From a virus, in the IMG/VR virus record IMGVR_UViG_3300028883_000036, positions 1 to 64,000 of that record: a DNA stretch of 64,000 nucleotides; one strand, given 5' to 3'. The position numbers and the translations under genes are program-made. Positions 13,138-21,672 of the stretch are shown here, one piece after another. The notes under the pieces are model-generated. The model was not told the origin of the DNA. It was given only the letters and a program-made list of their open reading frames with translations, and did no database searches. The stretch's first letter is position 1, and every line of letters starts with the position of its first letter.

Positions 13138-13374
13138 ATGAAACCATTATTGTTATTATTTTTTATTGTTTTTGTTCTCAACATACTGAAAATAAAATAT
13201 GTTTCCATGCCTACATTAATAATTTGGTGTGAAACAAATGTTTTTGGTCAAACATTTTTACCTGAACTTTTTTGTTTGATTATGTTGATATCATATATTA
13301 TTTGGAAAATAACATGGCCGAACCCTAAAAAAATAACATCTATAAAAATAGTTGACAATCATAATCTTTTTTAG
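13138..13374 (+). CDS. Small membrane protein, 78 aa
   Basis: Two hydrophobic helices are visible, at about residues 3-20 (LLLLFFIVFVLNIL) and about 40-60 (LPELFCLIMLISYIIWKI), with a short loop between. AAAAGG precedes the ATG. Not recognised. The promoter at 13352-13380 lies within its last codons. Confidence 0.6.
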   Translation: MKPLLLLFFIVFVLNILKIKYVSMPTLIIWCETNVFGQTFLPELFCLIMLISYIIWKITWPNPKKITSIKIVDNHNLF

Positions 13375-13380
13375 TATAAT
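13352..13380 (+). promoter_or_regulatory. Consensus sigma70 promoter
   Basis: TTGACA (13352-13357), a 17-base spacer and TATAAT (13375-13380): a perfect match to both hexamers. It drives the gene at 13409. Confidence 0.85.
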
Positions 13381-13408
13381 TATTAAAAATTAACAGGGAG
13401 ATAATAAT

Positions 13409-13606
13409 ATGGTAAAAAGCATATTTCTGAGCATGGGAGAAGAACTTAAAATATTGCATGATCGTATTATGAAGGAAAGAATGAAAGAAAAATTATATAA
13501 CTGGTTTTCCTTGAATGTCAGTGGATTTAAGATGCTTTCAATGGATGAAAGAGGAAAATTGATAACTGATGTTATCGAAACTTTTAAAAAATATGATATT
13601 CTTTAG
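13409..13606 (+). CDS. Hypothetical protein, 65 aa
   Basis: A mostly helical, basic, soluble protein; not recognised. AGGGAG precedes the ATG, just after the consensus promoter. It ends with TAG, and the next gene's ATG (13622) is in the same frame with no other stop between, so suppression of the amber codon would fuse the two. Confidence 0.6.
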   Translation: MVKSIFLSMGEELKILHDRIMKERMKEKLYNWFSLNVSGFKMLSMDERGKLITDVIETFKKYDIL

Positions 13607-13621
13607 AAAAAGGAAGAAAAA

Positions 13622-14131
13622 ATGAAAATTAAAATTATGAATGGTATAATGTTTATTTTATGTTTGATTATATCAATTATATTTTTAATTGAATCAAAAG
13701 AATTATGGGCTAGATTATTTATGGTTTTGTGGATTATTGCTCAATGGTGGGTATTTGATATGAGCAAATTGTTTAAAAAGTTGCTCAACAAACCAACAGT
13801 AAAAATACTAGATGATTTTGTTGAAATAAAACAAAAAATAGATAAAGATTTGACACTTGAGGCAAGAATATCAATGCCTGATTTTAGTAAAAAACCAACT
13901 GATGAGCAAGTGAATTTATATTATAAAATGTATTTAAAAAAGAGAGAGTGTGATGATGAATGGACTACACATGAACCTATAATTCTTAATGAATTTAAAT
14001 TATTAAAGCATGAAATAATGTATGCTATGTCATGTGATGCTTTTATGGGGGGATTTAATAGTCCACCAACTATGATAAGATTTAATAATTATGAATCTAT
14101 GGTAAAAAAGGAAGAAAAAAATGAAAATTAA
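13622..14131 (+). CDS. Membrane-anchored hypothetical protein, 169 aa
   Basis: Two hydrophobic segments (about residues 5-23 and 29-47) form a hairpin anchor. The remaining 115 residues are a charged, helical cytoplasmic domain. AAGGAAG precedes the ATG. Its last bases overlap the next gene. Not recognised. Confidence 0.6.
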   Translation: MKIKIMNGIMFILCLIISIIFLIESKELWARLFMVLWIIAQWWVFDMSKLFKKLLNKPTVKILDDFVEIKQKIDKDLTLEARISMPDFSKKPTDEQVNLYYKMYLKKRECDDEWTTHEPIILNEFKLLKHEIMYAMSCDAFMGGFNSPPTMIRFNNYESMVKKEEKNEN

Positions 14132-14291
14132 AGTCAATACATTTATTAATGAAATTCCTATAGAATATAGAGAAAAATTCATTAAATTGATGAAAGAATG
14201 GGATGGATCTAATTCTGTTGGATATGCATTTTATGATCTTGATGTTCTTAAAATGAAATACGAAGAAGCAAAGGGAATAAACAATGGGTAG
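14121..14291 (+). CDS. Hypothetical protein, 56 aa
   Basis: A short soluble protein starting MKIKVNTFINEIP. AAGGAAG lies before its ATG inside the previous gene. It overlaps both neighbours (11 bases upstream, 8 bases downstream), so it is part of a coupled chain leading into the DUF262 gene. Not recognised. Confidence 0.6.
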   Translation: MKIKVNTFINEIPIEYREKFIKLMKEWDGSNSVGYAFYDLDVLKMKYEEAKGINNG

Positions 14292-15162
14292 ACGTAAAAT
14301 GACAGATAAAGAAAAAATTGCTGCTAAAAATAAAAAAATATGGAAAGATGCTGTTTCTTCATACAAAAGACAAATGAATTCAGACTATGAAGAATGCATG
14401 AATGCCATTAATCGTGGAGCAGTTAGTACTCCCACATATACATATGATGTAGGAGATAGAGTTATATTTGGTGCTTTTGATTATACAACTATTCTTGAAA
14501 AATTTGATAATGGAAAATATTATAAAACATTTGAAATAACAAAGAATATTGCATATGGTAAATATATGGGGGAAAAATATCGTTTTGGTTATCGACTATG
14601 GACAGAATTAAGACCATATAGCACCAATGATGATAATATTCCTAAATTGAGAGAAAATGAAGATATTAAATTTAATTATGGTCAAAGAGATATACAATCT
14701 TTGATATATCAGTACTATGGTGGTAAAGCATCTGGTATTGACATGGAACCTGATTACCAAAGAGAATTAGTATGGAATGAATCTCAAAAAGTAGCTCTTA
14801 TTGATTCAATTTATAAAAATATTGATATTGGAAAATTTACTTTTATTAAAAGAAAATATGATCCGAATGATCATTTTCATCTTGAAGTATTAGATGGTAA
14901 ACAAAGGATTAAAGCTATATTGGATTTCTATGAATGTAGAATTAAATATAAAGGTTTTACATTTAATGAAATGAATTGGAGAGATCAATATCATTTCAGA
15001 GGATACCATATAAATTGGGCTGAAACTGATCATTTGACTGATGAACAAAAATATAGGTATTTTTTGAAACTGAATACAGGTGGTGTTCCAATACCTGAAG
15101 ATCATATTAAAAAGGTAAGGGAACTATGGTTAAATTCTAAACTACAAGGATTTGAAAAATGA
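14284..15162 (+). CDS. DUF262 (ParB/GmrS-like) domain protein, 292 aa
   Basis: The C-terminal two thirds match DUF262: DYQRELVWNESQKVALIDSI (about 158-177), a strand FTFIKRKY and the catalytic-type motif LEVLDGKQRIKAI (about 201-213, with DGxQR). In GmrSD-like type IV restriction systems DUF262 hydrolyses NTPs and drives a nuclease; here the nuclease half is absent. The N-terminal 100 residues are basic and unrecognised. It is coupled to the RNA ligase gene by a four-base overlap. A phage copy could serve as a decoy or inhibitor, or have an unrelated role. Confidence 0.8.
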   Translation: MGRRKMTDKEKIAAKNKKIWKDAVSSYKRQMNSDYEECMNAINRGAVSTPTYTYDVGDRVIFGAFDYTTILEKFDNGKYYKTFEITKNIAYGKYMGEKYRFGYRLWTELRPYSTNDDNIPKLRENEDIKFNYGQRDIQSLIYQYYGGKASGIDMEPDYQRELVWNESQKVALIDSIYKNIDIGKFTFIKRKYDPNDHFHLEVLDGKQRIKAILDFYECRIKYKGFTFNEMNWRDQYHFRGYHINWAETDHLTDEQKYRYFLKLNTGGVPIPEDHIKKVRELWLNSKLQGFEK

Positions 15163-16442
15163 AATTTAAAAAACCAAAAAATGAAAATTATGCTGCTACT
15201 ATAGTAGTAATTAAAAATGTAATTGAACTTGAAGGATGTGATAATATTCAAGGAACTATTATCTTTGGAAATCATGTTATAATTGGTAAAGATGTTTCTG
15301 TAGGAAACAAAGGAGTTTTCTTTCCTGCGGAAACTCAATTGAGTCATGAATATGCTTATGAAAATAATCTTTATAGACATGCTGAACTTAATAAAGATAA
15401 AGAAAAAAAAGGTTATATAGAAGATAATAGAAGAATCAGAACTATGAAACTAAGAGGTAATAAATCTTGTGGTTTATTTATGCCTCTTTCTTCTCTTGCA
15501 ACATTTCTTGATAAATATCAACTTATTGAAGAAGGGGATACTTTTGATGAAATCAATACTATTCCTATTTGTAACAAATATATTGTGAAGAAAAAGAATA
15601 GCCAAGGACAAAATAAAAAGAAAAAAGCAAAAAAGATTTCCAAATTGCTTGATAATCAATTTAGATTTCATCAAGATACTTCTAATTTAGGAAAAAATGC
15701 TCATAAATTTAAATCTGATGATTTAATAAGCATTACCTATAAAATACATGGTACATCTACTATTTCTTCTAAAATTCTATGTAAAAAGAAAATCAATTGG
15801 TTTTATAAACTTCTTAGATTTTTTAAAGTAAAAATAGTAGATTTTGAATATGATAATATCTATTCTTCTAGAAAAGTTATTAAAAATGATGATATGAATG
15901 AAGGGAAGAATAGTTTTTATAATGTAGATATTTGGGGATTAGCAAATAAAGTATTGAATGAATATCTACTTGATGGTATGACTATCTATGCAGAAATTGT
16001 TGGATATCTACCTACTGGTGCTTATATTCAAAAACCATTTGATTATGGATGTAAAGATAATACTTTTGAAGTATATATATATCGTATTACCTATACAAAT
16101 TCTTCTGGAAATGTATTTGAATTTTCTTGGAAGCAATTAAAAGATTGGTGCAATGATCGTGGGCTAAAACATGTTCCTGAATTATTTTATGGTCCAGTAA
16201 GAGATGTTCTTAGATATGGAGATAAATTTGAATCTCTTGCTGATGATTTAATTGAATCTTTGAGAGATGAATATCTTGAACAAGATTGCTGGATGTGTAA
16301 AAATAAAGTACCAGCAGAAGGAATTGTAATAAGAAAAGAATGCAATGATTTTGAAGCATATAAATTCAAAAGTTTTAAATTTCTTGAATTTGAAACTAAA
16401 AAACTTGACAAAGGTGAAAGTGATATAGAAGAAGAAAATTAA
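15159..16442 (+). CDS. ATP-dependent RNA ligase, DRB0094/Rnl5 type
   Basis: A 427-residue protein. Residues 1-110 match the N-terminal OB-fold part of the DRB0094 (Deinococcus RNA ligase) family. The nucleotidyl-transferase domain follows, with motif I KIHGT (K195 would carry AMP), a glutamate motif EIVG near residue 280, motif IV EGIVIR near 387-392 and motif V YKFKS near 402-406. The family seals 3'-OH/5'-phosphate ends in nicked RNA. A Lys-rich insert lies near 146-165. With the kinase at 10730-11152 and RtcB, the phage can in principle join both major kinds of RNA breaks. Confidence 0.88.
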   Translation: MKFKKPKNENYAATIVVIKNVIELEGCDNIQGTIIFGNHVIIGKDVSVGNKGVFFPAETQLSHEYAYENNLYRHAELNKDKEKKGYIEDNRRIRTMKLRGNKSCGLFMPLSSLATFLDKYQLIEEGDTFDEINTIPICNKYIVKKKNSQGQNKKKKAKKISKLLDNQFRFHQDTSNLGKNAHKFKSDDLISITYKIHGTSTISSKILCKKKINWFYKLLRFFKVKIVDFEYDNIYSSRKVIKNDDMNEGKNSFYNVDIWGLANKVLNEYLLDGMTIYAEIVGYLPTGAYIQKPFDYGCKDNTFEVYIYRITYTNSSGNVFEFSWKQLKDWCNDRGLKHVPELFYGPVRDVLRYGDKFESLADDLIESLRDEYLEQDCWMCKNKVPAEGIVIRKECNDFEAYKFKSFKFLEFETKKLDKGESDIEEEN

Positions 16443-16459
16443 GGAAAGGAAAAGATATT

Positions 16460-16693
16460 ATGCAGAAAAGAATATTTGTTAGATTAAATAATACTTCACT
16501 TGGAACAATACTTCATGAAATTCATAAAGCTGATTGTACATGCTCATATTGTCGTGGAATGGTGCATTACGGTCTAAACATTCCAAGCAATATCAGTTTT
16601 AATTCATGGTTTGTTTTGAAATATGGCAAAGGTAAATATATCAGAATGACATTTAATTTCTTGAAGCGTTTCAAAAGATGTTCACTTCTCTGA
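16460..16693 (+). CDS. Hypothetical protein, 77 aa
   Basis: A small basic protein with a CTCSYC cluster near residues 25-30 that might bind metal. GGAAAGG precedes the ATG. Not recognised. Confidence 0.55.
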   Translation: MQKRIFVRLNNTSLGTILHEIHKADCTCSYCRGMVHYGLNIPSNISFNSWFVLKYGKGKYIRMTFNFLKRFKRCSLL

Positions 16694-16735
16694 TATAGAA
16701 AAAGTATATAAAGGATATATAGAAAGGAAATAATA

Positions 16736-17077
16736 ATGGGATTAATTCAAGATGGAGATTTTACAATATCTTACAATGAATGGAATGATGCAACAGTATA
16801 TCATATTCCCACAAAAACAACTTTTGTTGGATGTGGAACAAATGATAGAGCTAAAAATTTATCTGTTGCTTTGGATGCTATGGAAAGAATTATTTATCAA
16901 AAAAATAAATGTAAAACTCCACATGAAAGATGGATTGAATTAAAAAAGAATTTCATTGATGATATTGTAAAAAAAATATATGAAATAGATGAAGATCATA
17001 ATTCAAATCTTGATTTTGAACCTGATTGGTGGGTTGAGATGATTAACTTTTGCACTAAATTAAGGAGAATGAAATAA
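16736..17077 (+). CDS. Hypothetical protein, 113 aa
   Basis: A soluble protein that begins with predicted strands (FTISYNEWNDATVYHIPTK) followed by helices. GAAAGGA precedes the ATG. Its TAA overlaps the start of the next gene. Not recognised. Confidence 0.6.
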   Translation: MGLIQDGDFTISYNEWNDATVYHIPTKTTFVGCGTNDRAKNLSVALDAMERIIYQKNKCKTPHERWIELKKNFIDDIVKKIYEIDEDHNSNLDFEPDWWVEMINFCTKLRRMK

Positions 17078-17292
17078 TGAAATTGACTCTTGATAAAATA
17101 ATTAAAAAATTAAAAACAATAGAGACAAATTTCAATAATACCGATGATCCAACTAAAAGATATGCATTACTTCAGGCATTAAATCATATAGGTGAAAAGG
17201 AAATTCCGTTTCATGGATATTGGGAAGATGCATATCTAAAATCAATGTTAAAGGAACATGGTGCTGATCCTGAAGTTAAAAAATATGAATAG
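17077..17292 (+). CDS. Hypothetical helical protein, 71 aa
   Basis: A Lys/Glu-rich helical protein. It ends in TAG, and nine bases later, in the same frame, starts the DUF3307 membrane protein. An amber-suppressing tRNA (the phage has one) would make a fusion of the two. The downstream gene has its own weak ribosome-binding site (AGGAA), so ordinary termination and restart is equally possible. Confidence 0.6.
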   Translation: MKLTLDKIIKKLKTIETNFNNTDDPTKRYALLQALNHIGEKEIPFHGYWEDAYLKSMLKEHGADPEVKKYE

Positions 17293-17301
17293 GAAATAAA
17301 A

Positions 17302-17625
17302 ATGAATATAATATTAATATTTTGGTTACATTTTATAGCTGATTTTTTCTTACAATCAGAATATATGGCTATAAATAAAAATAAAAATAATATGGCACTT
17401 TCTTATCATTGTGCTGTATATTGTATTCCTTTTTTATTATTAGGATTTAAATATTCTATTCTTGCTGGTCTATTACATTTTCCTGTTGATTATATTACTT
17501 CAAAAATAACTCATACATTATATGATAATAAAGAATATCATTGGTTTTTTGTTGTAATTGGATTTGATCAAGCTATTCATATGACAGTTTTAGTATTAAT
17601 GGCAAAAATATTAGGAATACTTTAA
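17302..17625 (+). CDS. DUF3307 family membrane protein, 107 aa
   Basis: A polytopic membrane protein with the family's signatures: [15 protein letters not shown] near the N-terminus (about 9-23), a conserved His/Asp pair in [10 protein letters not shown] (about 59-68) and FDQAIHM near 92-98. DUF3307 proteins occur in bacteria and phages with unknown function. Three to four membrane segments are visible. Confidence 0.8.
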   Translation: MNIILIFWLHFIADFFLQSEYMAINKNKNNMALSYHCAVYCIPFLLLGFKYSILAGLLHFPVDYITSKITHTLYDNKEYHWFFVVIGFDQAIHMTVLVLMAKILGIL

Positions 17626-17636
17626 GAGAGAGAAAA

Positions 17637-18626
17637 ATGGGATTGATAACTGATTTAGGAAAAAAAAGAATAAAATTAATTGAATCTATTGAATATATAC
17701 ATGGTATAAAAGCAGAACAATTAATGATTTTATCTGAAGCTGGTTCAAATATGTATGGAACTGCAACAGAAAATTCTGATATAGATTATATTGGTGTATA
17801 TTTACCTACTAAAGAACAAATATTGTTAAATGATTTTCCAAAACAAGTAAGCATAAAAGAAAATGAAATTGATCTTCAAATATGGTCAATATATTATTTT
17901 TTGAAGCTTGCTTGTCAAGGAGAAACTTTATCTATTGATTTACTTCATTCACCATATCATTGTTGGTTAGTATTTAATGATAATTGGTTATATATCAAAG
18001 ATAGAAAATATAAATTTTATACTAAAAAAATGAAAGCTTTTGTAGGTTATGCAAGAAAACAAGCTGCAAAATATGGTATAAAAGGTGAAAGGATAAATGA
18101 TCTAAAAAAAGTAATTGATTATTTAAAAACTATAGATCCAAAAACTAAACTTAAAGACATTTGGCATAATTTACCTACAGGAGAACATATACATTTTCTT
18201 GATGATGAAAAACCTTGGAAAATGTATCAAGTATCTGGTAGAAAATATCAAGAAACTGTTACAGTTAAATATACAATTACAGGTCTGTCAAATCTATTGA
18301 CAGATTATGGAAAACGTGCTATAATAGCTTCTGAAAATAAAGGAATAGATTGGAAAGCTATATCTCATGCTTTAAGAGCAGGATATCAACTTTTTGATAT
18401 TTTAACTAAAAATGGATATGAATATCCATTAACTAATGCCAAATTTGTAAAAAATGTTAAATTAGGTAAACATGATTTTAAATATGTTCAGCATGAACTT
18501 GATAAAATCATAAATGCTGTTGAAGAAAAAATGGAAAAATCTATTTTACCTGAAAAAGTAAATAAAGAATATTGGAATGAATGGTTACTTAAAATAATAG
18601 AAAGGCATGTAAATGATTGGTCATGA
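17637..18626 (+). CDS. RlaP-type (Pol-beta superfamily) nucleotidyltransferase, 329 aa
   Basis: Residues about 33-57 (LSEAGSNMYGTATENSDIDYIGVYL) are the nucleotidyltransferase start: a GS-x3-G loop with two catalytic acids D48 and D50 in the DxD position. The rest is helical with further conserved-looking basic patches. The pattern fits the RlaP/YcgL group, which comparative genomics has linked to RNA repair operons with RtcB. Here RtcB lies 1.1 kb downstream in the same operon. Predicted role: adding nucleotides to RNA ends before ligation. The third catalytic acid may be in ENEIDLQIW near 80-88. Confidence 0.8.
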   Translation: MGLITDLGKKRIKLIESIEYIHGIKAEQLMILSEAGSNMYGTATENSDIDYIGVYLPTKEQILLNDFPKQVSIKENEIDLQIWSIYYFLKLACQGETLSIDLLHSPYHCWLVFNDNWLYIKDRKYKFYTKKMKAFVGYARKQAAKYGIKGERINDLKKVIDYLKTIDPKTKLKDIWHNLPTGEHIHFLDDEKPWKMYQVSGRKYQETVTVKYTITGLSNLLTDYGKRAIIASENKGIDWKAISHALRAGYQLFDILTKNGYEYPLTNAKFVKNVKLGKHDFKYVQHELDKIINAVEEKMEKSILPEKVNKEYWNEWLLKIIERHVNDWS

Positions 18627-19380
18627 AAAATATTCAGATAATGATAACTTAGTTAAAGAAAAAGAAAAAAAAGTATATTTTTATTTAACTGTAGGAATTC
18701 TTACAATAGCAATATTTACTATTTTCTTTTTGAATGATTTAAAGATAGTAAAATATCTCATACCTGATGCATTTTATAAAGAAGTAAGAGTTGAAGTTCC
18801 TGTTGAAAAAGAAATTATAAAATATGTAGAAAAGACAGGAATGAAAACAAGTGAATTTGTAACAATTTTAAATCCAAAAGTTGATCCAATTATAGCAGAA
18901 CAAATTGGAATGTCAGTTGATAAACATGCAAAAAATTATCAGTTACCAAGAAAGCTTGTATTAGGTATTATAAATAAAGAATCTGCATTTAATCCATTTG
19001 CTAAATCCAATGTAGCTATAGGATTGATGCAAATATATCCAAAATATCATCAAGATAAAATTGATGATCTAAAGATAAAAGATAAAAGAAAACTTTTTCA
19101 TATTGATATAAATATTGAAATTGGTTGTAAAATATTTAGAGAATATTTTGATCAAACTGATGGAGATTTAGATGAAACATTTCATAAATATCTATCTAAA
19201 AATGCTACCAAAGAACAAAAAGATAAATATAAAAATAATGTTTTGACTACATATGCAATGTTAGATTTTATAGAATTTCAGCATAAAAATACTATTATAA
19301 AAGAAGAAGATGTTGAAGAAGAAATAAAACTATTAGAAAAGGAAAATACAGAAAATGAAAAAAGGATTCACATTGATTGA
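18613..19380 (+). CDS. Membrane-anchored SLT lytic transglycosylase, 255 aa
   Basis: One N-terminal membrane helix (about 23-41), a linker, then an SLT domain with the catalytic glutamate in NKESAFNP (E123) and GLMQIYP (about 137-143). It would cut peptidoglycan in the periplasm. The 14-base overlap with the RlaP-like gene suggests coupling. Placement among early-type genes, rather than with tail genes, makes a role in lysis or envelope remodelling possible. The tail beyond residue 215 is charged. Confidence 0.85.
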   Translation: MIGHEKYSDNDNLVKEKEKKVYFYLTVGILTIAIFTIFFLNDLKIVKYLIPDAFYKEVRVEVPVEKEIIKYVEKTGMKTSEFVTILNPKVDPIIAEQIGMSVDKHAKNYQLPRKLVLGIINKESAFNPFAKSNVAIGLMQIYPKYHQDKIDDLKIKDKRKLFHIDINIEIGCKIFREYFDQTDGDLDETFHKYLSKNATKEQKDKYKNNVLTTYAMLDFIEFQHKNTIIKEEDVEEEIKLLEKENTENEKRIHID

Positions 19381-19519
19381 ACTTATGATTGTTATTCTTA
19401 TTTTAGGATTATGTATTGGTATAATTGGTCCTGTAATGTGTGATTTTGAAGTTAAAAATGAAGTTATTGTTGAAAAATATGATACACAAGAGAAAGGAAA
19501 ATTTCAAGGAGATTATTGA
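19355..19519 (+). CDS. Prepilin-like small membrane protein, 54 aa
   Basis: The product begins MKKGFTLIELMIVILILG, an exact type IV prepilin-like leader: a short basic segment, Gly at the cleavage point, Phe as +1, Glu at +5 and a long hydrophobic helix. The mature part would be only about 50 residues, much shorter than a normal pilin. The frame overlaps the end of the SLT gene and the start region of the next gene, with AGAAAAGGAAA upstream. It would be processed by a host prepilin peptidase if one exists. Rare for a phage; a pilus or secretion-system decoy is possible. Confidence 0.65.
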   Translation: MKKGFTLIELMIVILILGLCIGIIGPVMCDFEVKNEVIVEKYDTQEKGKFQGDY

Positions 19520-19521
19520 AA

Positions 19522-19746
19522 ATGCCTATAGTTATATGTAAAGGATGTGGAAAAAAAACTAATACAGCATGTAGTAAATTTAATAGAGGAAAACCACCTA
19601 ATGAATGTTATGCTGCATATGATGATAAAAATAAAAAATGGATAAAAGGTTGTGGATTTGAAAATGCTAGTAATTTTGAGAAAGCATTTGCAATGCATCT
19701 TATTACAAAAAAATCAATTTCTTATTTTTTAAGAGGATCTGGATAA
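19522..19746 (+). CDS. Small zinc-binding protein, 74 aa
   Basis: CKGCGKK near residues 6-12, C18, C29 and C43 suggest a zinc ribbon-like fold. CAAGGAG precedes the ATG. It ends one base into the RtcB gene (TAATG), so the two are translationally coupled. It may be an accessory to RtcB, but no family was recognised. Confidence 0.65.
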   Translation: MPIVICKGCGKKTNTACSKFNRGKPPNECYAAYDDKNKKWIKGCGFENASNFEKAFAMHLITKKSISYFLRGSG

Positions 19747-20945
19747 TGAAATTTAATAAAAACTTTAATGTATTTAGTCATGCTTATTTTGGTAATGGGC
19801 AAAAGTTAAATGTACCTATTAAATTGTTTCTATCTGAAGTAGAAGATGGGGCAATGTTCCAAATGGATCATTTAGCTCAATTACCTTTTGTATTTCATCA
19901 TGTAGCAGGAATGCCTGATATGCATCAAGGATATGGTATGCCTATTGGTGGTGTAATGGCTACTAAAGAATATATAGTGCCTAATGCTGTAGGTATGGAT
20001 ATTGGATGTGGTATGTGTAGTATTCAAACTTCTTTCACTGAAATTGATAAACCTATTTTAAAGAAGATAATGGGGGATATTAGAAAACTTATTCCTGTTG
20101 GTTTTAAACATAATGAACATTCTCAAAAAGGTATGCCTATAAATTATAATCTTTCTTTACCAATTATAGATGAAAATTATTCTTCTGCTCAAAAACAATT
20201 GGGAACTCTTGGTGGTGGAAATCATTTCATTGAAATTCAAAAAGGAGATGATGGATTTATTTATATAATGATTCATTCTGGAAGTAGAAACTTAGGAGCA
20301 AAAGTAGCTACTCATTATAATAAAGTAGCTGTTGATTTAAATGAAAAATGGCATAGTAAAGTTCCTAAAAATTGGCAATTAGCATATCTACCTTTTCATG
20401 ATACTGAAGGACAATCTTATTTTGAAGAAATGAAATACTGTTGTGATTTTGCATTAGCAAATAGAAAACTAATGATGGATAGAGTTAAAGAAGCAATGAC
20501 TAACCATCTTGATATTGATTTTTGGGAAGATACTTTTATAAACATTCATCATAACTATGCTGCTATAGAAAATCATTTTGGAAAAAATGTTTTAGTACAT
20601 AGAAAAGGTGCTACTAGAGCATATAAAGGAGAACTTGGTATTATTCCAGGGAGTCAAGGAACATATAGCTATATTGTAGAAGGTAAAGGATATGAAGATA
20701 GTTTCAAATCATGTAGTCATGGTGCTGGAAGATTAATGAGTAGAAGTAGAGCTAAAAAAGAACTTAATCTTGCACTTGAAATCAAAAAACTTGATGATCA
20801 AGGTATTGTTCACGGTATTAGACATATCAGTGATTTGGATGAAGCTAGTGGTGCATATAAAGATATTGATGATGTTATGCTTAATCAAATCAAACTTGTT
20901 ATGATAAAAAAAGAACTAAAACCTATTGCAGTAGTAAAAGGATAG
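19746..20945 (+). CDS. rtcB: RtcB RNA ligase
   Basis: A 399-residue RtcB, slightly shorter than most bacterial forms. Conserved signatures are present: GMDIGCGM with the metal-binding C88 (about 83-90), LGGGNHFIEI, MIHSGSRNLG, NIHHNYAA, VHRKGATRA, GSQGTYSY and SCSHGAGR with the guanylated histidine H325. RtcB joins 2',3'-cyclic-phosphate (or 3'-phosphate) ends to 5'-OH ends using GTP and Mn2+, as in tRNA splicing and repair. It lies in an operon with a RlaP-like protein. The phage's permuted tRNA would need such a ligase. Confidence 0.95.
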   Translation: MKFNKNFNVFSHAYFGNGQKLNVPIKLFLSEVEDGAMFQMDHLAQLPFVFHHVAGMPDMHQGYGMPIGGVMATKEYIVPNAVGMDIGCGMCSIQTSFTEIDKPILKKIMGDIRKLIPVGFKHNEHSQKGMPINYNLSLPIIDENYSSAQKQLGTLGGGNHFIEIQKGDDGFIYIMIHSGSRNLGAKVATHYNKVAVDLNEKWHSKVPKNWQLAYLPFHDTEGQSYFEEMKYCCDFALANRKLMMDRVKEAMTNHLDIDFWEDTFINIHHNYAAIENHFGKNVLVHRKGATRAYKGELGIIPGSQGTYSYIVEGKGYEDSFKSCSHGAGRLMSRSRAKKELNLALEIKKLDDQGIVHGIRHISDLDEASGAYKDIDDVMLNQIKLVMIKKELKPIAVVKG

Positions 20946-20958
20946 AAAGGAGAAAAAA

Positions 20959-21324
20959 ATGTTTGATGATATTTTAGGAGAAAAACCAGAAAAGAAAAAT
21001 GAAATAAAACCCCCAAAATTAGTTAAAATGAAAGCAAGTCAAATTACTGCACTTCAAGAAGGAGATGATAAGGAATATTGGGTCAAACTTTTCCATCTTG
21101 ATACAACAGGAGTAACAAAACCAAAATTGATTTGGAAGGGAAAATGTAAACTTTATATTCAAAGAGATAAACATGATAGATTATCTATTATTACTCCTGA
21201 AGCTGGTTCAATTCCAATACCTAATCAGACCGATTGGGCAGAATATTCATATAGAGATATTGAACCTAATGGTACTTGTATAGCAGAAGATTATGGCATG
21301 GAAATATATAAGGAGATAAAATGA
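20959..21324 (+). CDS. Hypothetical protein, 121 aa
   Basis: A soluble protein with predicted beta-strands, ending GTCIAEDYGMEIYKEIK. AAAGGAG precedes its ATG just after RtcB. Not recognised. Confidence 0.6.
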   Translation: MFDDILGEKPEKKNEIKPPKLVKMKASQITALQEGDDKEYWVKLFHLDTTGVTKPKLIWKGKCKLYIQRDKHDRLSIITPEAGSIPIPNQTDWAEYSYRDIEPNGTCIAEDYGMEIYKEIK

Positions 21325-21470
21325 AATTTTTAAAACTTTGGCTCTTTTTTTTATTCATTACATTATTCATTACTGGATTTAATTTTTTAGTCTGTAATCA
21401 TGCATGTGCTAATGATGATAAATATGATAATTCAGATGGATGTTTCATAGGAATAGTATATGGAAATTAA
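21321..21470 (+). CDS. Secreted small Cys-containing protein, 49 aa
   Basis: The first 23 residues (MKFLKLWLFFLFITLFITGF then NFL) form a signal peptide or anchor. The remaining 26 residues have three Cys. TAAGGAG precedes the ATG, which overlaps the previous stop (ATGA). Not recognised. Confidence 0.55.
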   Translation: MKFLKLWLFFLFITLFITGFNFLVCNHACANDDKYDNSDGCFIGIVYGN

Positions 21471-21672
21471 ATTAAATAAAGCAATAGAAGAAAGAGATAA
21501 ATTTTTAGAAGCAAATTCACATTTAAGAATACATCAGAAAAAAATTGATGATATATTAAATAAATGTAAAGAAGAAGATAGATTAGATGTTATTCAAATG
21601 ATGATGTATGAAAGTTTATCAAATCTTGTAATGGCTTTAAATAAATTGAAAGAGAAATTTAATAATGGCTGA
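21460..21672 (+). CDS. Hypothetical coiled-coil protein, 70 aa
   Basis: Almost entirely helical with heptad-like spacing of Leu and Ile. It overlaps both neighbours. The start lies inside the previous gene with no clear ribosome-binding site. Not recognised. Confidence 0.5.
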   Translation: MEIKLNKAIEERDKFLEANSHLRIHQKKIDDILNKCKEEDRLDVIQMMMYESLSNLVMALNKLKEKFNNG

